From an uncultured Bacilli bacterium (GTDB taxonomy: Bacteria; Bacillota_I; Bacilli_A; RF39; UBA660), in assembly GCA_947624855.1 (NCBI GenBank), contig CANQMC010000035.1:1-11492 (forward strand): 11,492 nt of DNA, read 5' to 3'. The translations under genes were made by a program, and so were the position numbers. Of this stretch, positions 6,498-11,492 are shown piece by piece (position 1 is the stretch's first letter; each line of letters starts with the position of its first letter). The notes beneath the pieces were generated by a model that ran no database searches, was not told where the DNA came from, and saw only the letters and a list, made by a program, of their open reading frames with translations.

Positions 6498-7740
6498 TGA
6501 TATCACATCCTTCAATATTATTAGTATACAATATAATATCTAAACCATATTCTCTTAAATAATTAAAGAAATTTTTTTCAACTTCGGGTTTTATAAAATG
6601 AGAAGTAAAACCTAAACTTATTTTATCACCATAAGATAAAACACATAATTCTAAAGCATCTGTACTATTAATAACACTAAAAGAATCAATATATTTTTCA
6701 CATTCATCTGGCATGGTAATAATACCAACATTAGATAATCCCATTGTTTGTTTTTTTTGATTTAAATAAAAACTAAATCTTAAAACTAAATTTTTAATAA
6801 ACAACGGAACTAATCTAATAATCGCAAAATTTTCTAAAAAAATTAATCTATTCATTTTTTTACTTAATATTTCTGGTTTTAAACTATCCTCTAATTGTTT
6901 TTTAACAGATTTAACAATTTTATCTAAACTATCATTATCTTTAAATTTATAATTAATATTAGTTACATTAAAGAAATTTCTTACTGTATTAGATTTAAAA
7001 TGTTTCCTTAAATCTATAGGGACCGTTAAAGATACTTCTTGTTTTTTATCTTTAATGCTCATAATATCTCCAATACTTTTAATTAAAATTGCCCCAATAA
7101 TACCAGTAATAGTTGTATTATATTTATGAGCTAATTCTTTTAATTTAGATGTACTAGTAACACCCATAATAACTTTAATTTTACCTTCTGGATAACTTGC
7201 CCCTTTAATTTGATAAGCTTTAGGTCTATTATCAATTTTAATTTTTTCATCAGGATTATAATATTTATTAAAACTATCACTTTCTTTTTCAAAATCTGAA
7301 CTATTATTTAATATTTCTTTATTTTTAATTTTGTAATTAAATACAATATAATTATATATTAAAGATTTAAAAAAACTTATACATCCACCTCCATCACTAA
7401 GAGCATGATAAACTTCTAAATTAATCTTATTTTTATAATAAGTAACTTGAAATAATAAAGGGGAATTTAACTTCTCACAAGGACTTATTTTTTCTTCTAA
7501 AACAATAGGTTCAATATCACTATCTTCTAAATAATACCAAAATAAACCTCTTTTAAGCACTGATCTAAATATAGGATAATCTTCTAATGTTTCTTTTAAA
7601 GCTTTAATTAAATTTTCTTTATTAACAACTTCTTTTAATAAACAAGAAAATCGAAATATTTTAGGATCATAATAACTCGTAGTAGGAGGAAATATTTTAG
7701 CTGCATTGTCTAATTTATACCATCTATTTTTTTTCTCCAT
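6490..7740 (-). CDS. Alcohol acetyltransferase-like / condensation-superfamily acyltransferase
   Basis: 416-aa enzyme of the CoA-dependent acyltransferase (chloramphenicol acetyltransferase/condensation) superfamily, closest in appearance to the alcohol acetyltransferase family. The catalytic motif is HALSDGG (H112 to D116-G117, the HxxxDG pattern). The N-terminal MEKKNRWYKLDNAAKIFPP and the YPIFRSVL segment (55-62) are typical of these proteins. A second conserved block, VPIDLRKHF followed by RNFFN, lies about two thirds along. It would move an acyl group from CoA, or from a protein-bound donor, to a hydroxyl or amine; the acceptor cannot be read from sequence. The ATG at 7740 starts one base after the hydrolase stop, with GGAAGTGAT as the site. 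It is the only gene here ending in TAG. Confidence 0.8.
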   Translation of the reverse strand: MEKKNRWYKLDNAAKIFPPTTSYYDPKIFRFSCLLKEVVNKENLIKALKETLEDYPIFRSVLKRGLFWYYLEDSDIEPIVLEEKISPCEKLNSPLLFQVTYYKNKINLEVYHALSDGGGCISFFKSLIYNYIVFNYKIKNKEILNNSSDFEKESDSFNKYYNPDEKIKIDNRPKAYQIKGASYPEGKIKVIMGVTSTSKLKELAHKYNTTITGIIGAILIKSIGDIMSIKDKKQEVSLTVPIDLRKHFKSNTVRNFFNVTNINYKFKDNDSLDKIVKSVKKQLEDSLKPEILSKKMNRLIFLENFAIIRLVPLFIKNLVLRFSFYLNQKKQTMGLSNVGIITMPDECEKYIDSFSVINSTDALELCVLSYGDKISLGFTSHFIKPEVEKNFFNYLREYGLDIILYTNNIEGCDINE

Positions 7741-7741
7741 T

Positions 7742-8629
7742 TTAATCACTTCCAAACTTTTTAATAATATCTAATGTTTTTTTAACTTCTTTATGAAATA
7801 AAGGAATATTTATATATCCATGTATAACATTTTTCATATTATAATATTCGCATTTATTAAAAAATATTTTAAGTTTCTTATAATAAGCATAACCTTCATC
7901 TCTTAATGGATCTAAATCTGCAGTTACAATTAAAGTTTTAGGCATAAAGAATAAATTATTACAATAATAAGGAGCAACATATATATTTTTATAATCATTT
8001 ATATCATTTAAATATAATTCTAAATAATCATTAATAATTTTTTTAGTTAATATATATTTATAACCATTTTCTTCAATAGATTTAAATCTTTTATTATCTT
8101 TAAAATTAGTTTGAACAATTGGATATAATAATATTTCTTTAGAGATTTTAAATTTTTTTTCTTTTTTAGCTTTAATACATACACCTGTAGCTATATTTGC
8201 ACCCGCTGAATCTCCCATGATTATAGTATCAGTTAAACTTACATTAAAAATTTTAGCATTTTCATAAATAATTTCTACCCCTTTATAACAATCATTAAAA
8301 CCTATCGGAAACTTATATTCTGGCGCTAATCTATATTCTATAGCAATCACAGTTCTATCTAAATAATTAGCTAATTTATTTAAAAAATAACTATAATTTT
8401 TAGTATTACCTGTACTAAAACCTCCTCCATGAATATAAATAATAATTTTTGAAGAAATTACTTTTTTAGGAACAAAAATCCGAAATAAAATGTTATCTTT
8501 AATAATTTCTTTAGATTTTTTTTTAATACTTATTTTATCTTGCATTTTCCGGTAACCTTTATAATTCTTTTTCATATCAAATTCATAACTAGATAAAGAA
8601 TTAATAAATTTCCAAAACATTTTATTCAT
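7742..8629 (-). CDS. Alpha/beta hydrolase, HSL-type esterase/deacetylase
   Basis: 295-aa cytoplasmic esterase of the hormone-sensitive-lipase (family IV) group. The oxyanion-hole motif HGGG is at 67-70, the family marker YRLAPE at 99-104, the nucleophile elbow GDSAG at 139-143 (Ser141), the acid Asp240 in DLDPLRDEG and the base His270 in VIHGY, so the triad is complete. It probably cleaves short-chain acyl esters. I chose the ATG at 8629 because GGAGG lies five bases upstream (8635-8639); the ATG at 8641 overlaps that site. As first gene of a three-gene unit with an acyltransferase and a zinc-ribbon membrane protein, it may remove or exchange the same acyl groups that the second enzyme adds. 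This is inference from context. Confidence 0.88.
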   Translation of the reverse strand: MNKMFWKFINSLSSYEFDMKKNYKGYRKMQDKISIKKKSKEIIKDNILFRIFVPKKVISSKIIIYIHGGGFSTGNTKNYSYFLNKLANYLDRTVIAIEYRLAPEYKFPIGFNDCYKGVEIIYENAKIFNVSLTDTIIMGDSAGANIATGVCIKAKKEKKFKISKEILLYPIVQTNFKDNKRFKSIEENGYKYILTKKIINDYLELYLNDINDYKNIYVAPYYCNNLFFMPKTLIVTADLDPLRDEGYAYYKKLKIFFNKCEYYNMKNVIHGYINIPLFHKEVKKTLDIIKKFGSD

Positions 8630-8645
8630 AAAAACCTCCATCTAT

Positions 8646-8654
8646 ATTATAACA
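8646..8654 (-). promoter_or_regulatory. Extended -10 promoter of the hydrolase-acyltransferase-DUF6320 operon
   Basis: On the minus strand TGTTATAAT reads as TG-n-TATAAT, a perfect extended -10 with no clear -35. Transcription would start near 8640, giving a very short leader that begins at the GGAGG site. Confidence 0.5.
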
Positions 8655-8732
8655 TAACTATTAAAAAAAGCATTATATTCTTGTTAATTATCCAAAATAA
8701 TAATTGTTTTTTTATATATATATGTTTAAATT

Positions 8733-8758
8733 AAAAAGGATTGTCTTAACAACAATCC
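8733..8758 (-). terminator. Rho-independent terminator of the signal peptidase operon
   Basis: On the minus strand GGATTGT (8758-8752) pairs with ACAATCC (8744-8738) around a 7-nt loop, followed by five T residues. It lies just past the peptidase stop codon and isolates that operon from the hydrolase operon downstream. Confidence 0.7.
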
Positions 8759-8767
8759 AAAATAATC

Positions 8768-9814
8768 TTAATTTTTATTAAAGCATTCATTTATATATAT
8801 TGAAGGATAACCCAAATATTTAATATGAAATTTATATATACCTTTAATCATTGAAATACTTACTTTTTTATAATCTTTAACATTATTATTATCACCTTTA
8901 GTAATATAATAATTATCTTCTTTATCAATAATTCTATGAGCAATATATTTATTATCTACTTCATATATAATAATAGTATTTAAAGGTAATTTATCTAACT
9001 CTTCTTTATTTAATTTTTCATATATTAATACATCACCTCGATTATATACAGGACTCATACTATTAGATAATATAGCTAAAGCTTCAAATCTATATTTACC
9101 TAACATAAAATTAATTAAAATGATTACCAAAATTATTATTAATGCATATTTTATTAATATAATTAATTTTTTAAATTTAAATAATATATATATAATAATA
9201 GTTTTAACTAATCTAAAAGTACCTAACATAAACCAATCTAAACTAGGTAATATAGGTAAAAAAACTATTAATAAAATATTTATAAATTGAAAATAAAATG
9301 GTAAAGGATAATAATTTTTAAATACTAAATAATTATATAACAAATTATTAGCTATAATAGGAATTATAAAAGAACAAATAAATCTATATATATTAGTATT
9401 ATCAAATAATATATTTAAACTTAAATAATACTTAATATTTAAAATAATAAATAATATACTTATAAATATTATAGATAATTTTTTTAAATTAATAGTAAAT
9501 AATATACTTCGTATTTTCTCAAGTAATATTATTGGAAATATTAAAGTATAAATAATATTAAGTTTATATAAAAAAGGATTATTTATAAAACCAAATTTAA
9601 TTATTAAATAGATATAACTTAATATACTTATAATTATTAAAATAAAAAATATATAAATAAAATTAATTTTTAAATTATTATTTTTATAAAAGTGTAATAT
9701 ATAAAAATAAATAATAACTGAAATAATAGGATTTATAATATTAAAATAAAAAGAATTAAATATGAATAATAAATTAATAACTAAGTATATAATTAAATAT
9801 TTATTTTTGAACAT
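8768..9814 (-). CDS. SipW/ER-type signal peptidase I with large N-terminal polytopic membrane domain
   Basis: 348-aa membrane protease. The C-terminal 110 residues are an S26B-type signal peptidase: SNSMSP (250-255) with nucleophile Ser252, GDVLIY (260-265), AHRII with His293 in place of the usual lysine, and KGDNN with Asp308. This Ser-His-Asp arrangement marks the SipW/archaeal/ER branch. Residues 1-240 are almost wholly hydrophobic, with about seven to eight predicted helices; SipW itself has only one N-terminal and one C-terminal anchor, so this is a marked extension. The coding sequence for that part drops to about 5-10% GC in places and is dominated by Ile, Leu, Asn, Tyr and Lys. It starts 14 bp inside the end of the TasA-like gene, with AGGAAA as the site, so that protein is its likely substrate. 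Confidence 0.82.
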   Translation of the reverse strand: MFKNKYLIIYLVINLLFIFNSFYFNIINPIISVIIYFYILHFYKNNNLKINFIYIFFILIIISILSYIYLIIKFGFINNPFLYKLNIIYTLIFPIILLEKIRSILFTINLKKLSIIFISILFIILNIKYYLSLNILFDNTNIYRFICSFIIPIIANNLLYNYLVFKNYYPLPFYFQFINILLIVFLPILPSLDWFMLGTFRLVKTIIIYILFKFKKLIILIKYALIIILVIILINFMLGKYRFEALAILSNSMSPVYNRGDVLIYEKLNKEELDKLPLNTIIIYEVDNKYIAHRIIDKEDNYYITKGDNNNVKDYKKVSISMIKGIYKFHIKYLGYPSIYINECFNKN

Positions 9815-10286
9815 AAGTTATATTTCCTGTTATTAACTGAGTTTTAACTGCAGGTTCTTCTGTTACATTTTCATCATATGTTATAGTAACCGTAAAAGAT
9901 GTACTATCTTTTGCTTTAAGTTCTTGACTAGGAGAAGTAGTTTCAACTAAAATAGCCGGTGATCCATTTTCATCAATCTCAAAATCTGCACTACTTAAAA
10001 CCGCATCTATTGATCCTTTATTAGTAATTGTTATTTCATATATTATTGTATCTCCTGGTTTATTTAACAAAGGATAAAATATTGCACTAGTATTCTCAAA
10101 TTGTGGAGGTTCACTAGTACTAGTTCCTTTTGAACTTAATATTTTAATATTTGTTATTTCAACATCCCATGTTCCTTTTATTTCAGCCACACCATAAACT
10201 TTTAATTCTGTTGCAAAAGAAGCATATCCTACACTCATAAGAAAAATAACAATTAAAAATATAATAATAATAATTTTATTTTTCAA
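9801..10286 (-). CDS. TasA/camelysin-like secreted protein with SipW-dependent-type signal peptide
   Basis: 161-aa exported protein. I chose the TTG at 10286: AAAGGAG lies at 10300-10294 with normal spacing, and the product then begins MKNKIIIIIF, a proper signal peptide; the TTG at 10331 has no site and overlaps the promoter. The signal segment ends around SVGYASFAT, the form seen in SipW-processed proteins, and is followed by a beta-rich domain. KPGD (76-79) and then TNKGSIDAVL (88-97) match the region of TasA and CalY where LKPGD precedes an N-x-GS motif. These proteins form biofilm fibres or surface metalloprotease-like proteins. Length is shorter than TasA, and no second copy is present. 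A fibre role is inferred from family and from the coupled peptidase gene. Confidence 0.8.
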   Translation of the reverse strand: MKNKIIIIIFLIVIFLMSVGYASFATELKVYGVAEIKGTWDVEITNIKILSSKGTSTSEPPQFENTSAIFYPLLNKPGDTIIYEITITNKGSIDAVLSSADFEIDENGSPAILVETTSPSQELKAKDSTSFTVTITYDENVTEEPAVKTQLITGNITYVQK

Positions 10287-10319
10287 ATTTATACTCCTTT
10301 CTAAATTTATATCCAAGGT

Positions 10320-10325
10320 ATTATA
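10320..10325 (-). promoter_or_regulatory. -10 element of the TasA-like/signal peptidase operon
   Basis: TATAAT on the minus strand, with transcription expected near 10313 and a leader of about 27 nt containing AAAGGAG. No convincing -35 is seen at the standard distance. Confidence 0.4.
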
Positions 10326-10379
10326 TGCCAAATATTTTAATTCTCGTATTGTAAATACCTAGCTAAAAATAAAAAAATC

Positions 10380-10388
10380 TGCTATAAT
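10380..10388 (+). promoter_or_regulatory. Extended -10 promoter of the flavin reductase-like gene
   Basis: TGCTATAAT is a perfect TG-n-TATAAT extended -10, with transcription expected near 10395 and a 16-nt leader carrying AGAAAGGA. It is divergent from the TasA-like promoter some 60 bp away. Confidence 0.55.
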
Positions 10389-10410
10389 AATTTTAGAAAG
10401 GATAAATAAA

Positions 10411-10980
10411 ATGCGAAAAAATTTAAAAACCAAAGATGCTATATTTCCTATGCCTGTATTAATGATTGCCACTTTTAATGAAGATAACAGTGTGAATGTT
10501 ATGAATGCAGCTTGGGGAATGATGTTATCAAGAGATCATATCATGCTTAATTTAACAGAAACTCATAAAACAGTTCAAAATATTAAAGAAAGAAAAGCTT
10601 TTACTGTAAGTCTTGCTGATTCAAAACATGTAGTAGAAGCAGATTACTTTGGAGTTGTATCAGGAAATAATATAAATGATAAACTAAAAAGAAGTGGTTT
10701 AACCTATACAAAATCTGAAAATATTGATGCTCCAATTATCAATGAATTCCCAATTTGTATGGAATGTGAATTTATTGAATATCAAAATGATACTTATGGG
10801 GGAGGAGTAGTAGGTAAAATTATTAATGTAAGTGCTTTAGAAGAAGTTTTAGATGGAGATTCAGTAGATATTAATAGTTTAAATGCTATTTGTTATGATC
10901 CATTTAATCATAGTTATTATGAAGTAACAAAAAAAGTAGGTAATGCTTTTAACGATGGCTTAAAATTAAAAGATAAATAA
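10411..10980 (+). CDS. Flavin reductase-like FMN-binding split-barrel protein
   Basis: 189-aa cytoplasmic protein resembling the flavin reductase-like domain family (PF01613 type). It opens with FPMPVLMIATFNEDNSVNVMNAAWG, the first barrel strands with the small-residue turn that contacts FMN, then HIMLNLTETHKTVQNIKERKAFTVSLAD, which is the characteristic order of these proteins. CMECEFIEY and GGGVVGKIINV supply the later strands. It probably binds FMN and uses NAD(P)H for reduction; partner and substrate are unknown. The AGAAAGGA site and extended -10 promoter support the start. A lipoprotein gene follows after 16 bp with its own AAGGAG site, suggesting one transcript. Confidence 0.87.
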   Translation: MRKNLKTKDAIFPMPVLMIATFNEDNSVNVMNAAWGMMLSRDHIMLNLTETHKTVQNIKERKAFTVSLADSKHVVEADYFGVVSGNNINDKLKRSGLTYTKSENIDAPIINEFPICMECEFIEYQNDTYGGGVVGKIINVSALEEVLDGDSVDINSLNAICYDPFNHSYYEVTKKVGNAFNDGLKLKDK

Positions 10981-10996
10981 AAGGAGAAAAATTAAT

Positions 10997-11302
10997 ATGA
11001 AAAAAATTATAAGTTTATTATTATGTATTACTCTTTTAATAAGTTTAACTGCTTGTGGTAATATGTATAATGATTATTCTAATAGATTAGATAATGCTCT
11101 TAACATTATTAAAGTTCCAGTTGCCAAAGTAGATATTTCTGAAAATCAAGTAATTAATCATGATATGATAGACATGATTGATTTTGATAAATCAAAGTTA
11201 AATGATGATATTATTACAAATATAAGTCAAATATCAGGAAAAAAAGCTATAACTAATATATCTAAAGGCTCTACATTTAGCCCTAAAAGTATAGAAAATT
11301 AA
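10997..11302 (+). CDS. Small lipoprotein with a lone SAF domain
   Basis: 101-aa lipoprotein. The signal peptide MKKIISLLLC...LTAC ends in a clear lipobox with the lipidated Cys20, so it should be anchored on the outer face of the membrane. After a short linker, residues about 38-98 resemble a SAF domain: VPVAKVDISENQVINHDMID, then ISGKKAITNISKGSTFSPKSI, as in the N-terminal part of CpaB and FlgA, which help assemble pilus or flagellar structures at the cell surface. CpaB is longer and no pilus genes are nearby, so this is a stand-alone domain of unknown role. AAGGAG (10981-10986) precedes the ATG. I see no frameshifted continuation; a terminator follows within 5 bp of the stop. Confidence 0.75.
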   Translation: MKKIISLLLCITLLISLTACGNMYNDYSNRLDNALNIIKVPVAKVDISENQVINHDMIDMIDFDKSKLNDDIITNISQISGKKAITNISKGSTFSPKSIEN

Positions 11303-11306
11303 TATT

Positions 11307-11335
11307 AAATCATTCTTATAGAAAGGATGATTTTT
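11307..11335 (+). terminator. Rho-independent terminator after the SAF lipoprotein gene
   Basis: An 11-bp stem (11307-11317 with 11323-11333, one G-U pair) around a 5-nt loop is followed by T-rich sequence. It ends the flavin reductase-lipoprotein transcript. Confidence 0.75.
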
Positions 11336-11399
11336 CTATAAATAAAAATCAATTTTTAAGATAAAAAAATTTAAAATTAAAAAAATAACCTTTTAAATC

Positions 11400-11429
11400 C
11401 AAGCATTTAAAATTTGCTTGTTTTTTTTT
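11400..11429 (+). terminator. Second plus-strand terminator-like hairpin
   Basis: CAAGCA (11400-11405) pairs with TGCTTG (11415-11420) and is followed by nine T residues. It lies 65 bp beyond the first terminator, with no reading frame between them. It may be a backup terminator or the end of a small RNA. The minus strand has no U-tract after this hairpin. Confidence 0.6.
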
Positions 11430-11492
11430 ATATACAAAATAAAAACTCCATTCTTCCTACATAAACCTTTTACGTACTAAACGTGAAGCTTC

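Noticed and set aside
10287..10331. Longer N-terminus for the TasA-like protein from a TTG at 10331
   Set aside because: It has no ribosome site and covers the likely promoter; the TTG at 10286 has AAAGGAG and gives a proper signal peptide.
11460..11492. Possible C-terminal end of a minus-strand gene entering from beyond the window (EASRLVRKRFM then TAG)
   Set aside because: Only 11 codons are visible, no family can be recognised, and the hairpin downstream lacks a U-tract on that strand.

Overview
The window is very AT-rich DNA from a low-GC Gram-positive-type bacterium. The best guess is a gut-associated member of the Bacilli or Mycoplasmatota-like lineages. Support comes from the family content (UPF0316, CmpB-like membrane protein, alcohol acetyltransferase plus DUF6320, SipW/TasA-like pair), AGGTGAT-type ribosome binding sites, and a lipoprotein. 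Twelve of the 13 genes stop at TAA and one at TAG; none uses TGA. Tryptophan is encoded by TGG in intact frames, so the standard bacterial code fits and the TGA=Trp code does not.

Layout: (1) 52-1494, a membrane-anchored surface protein whose C-terminal segment (1318-1425) is a GC-rich, pyrimidine-ending-codon island. It resembles the variable region of a diversity-generating retroelement target or an exchanged cassette. (2) 1495-2015, a non-coding region with a 12-bp inverted repeat, then a promoter-driven rod-like RNA of about 205 nt (6S RNA-like), a terminator and a promoter. (3) 2016-5841 (+), a CBS/DRTGG-containing Mn-dependent inorganic pyrophosphatase, a short-chain dehydrogenase, a zinc-ribbon tail-anchored mini-protein, a UPF0316 protein and a CmpB-family membrane protein. 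(4) 5838-8629 (-), a tightly coupled operon of HSL-type alpha/beta hydrolase, alcohol acetyltransferase-like enzyme and zinc-ribbon DUF6320 membrane protein; it meets block 3 tail to tail with overlapping stops. (5) 8768-10286 (-), a TasA/camelysin-like secreted protein with a TTG start, overlapped by a SipW/ER-type signal peptidase carrying a large extra polytopic membrane domain. (6) 10411-11302 (+), a flavin reductase-like protein and a small SAF-domain lipoprotein, followed by two terminators.

Functionally the region is weighted towards the cell surface: a possibly hypervariable surface protein, a dedicated fibre-type protein with its own signal peptidase, a small lipoprotein, and an acyl-modifying membrane-associated operon. 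No transposase, integrase, reverse transcriptase, CRISPR array, tRNA or rRNA was seen. The two most distinctive signals are the GC-rich variable-looking island in the first gene and the polytopic SipW-like peptidase paired with a TasA-like substrate.
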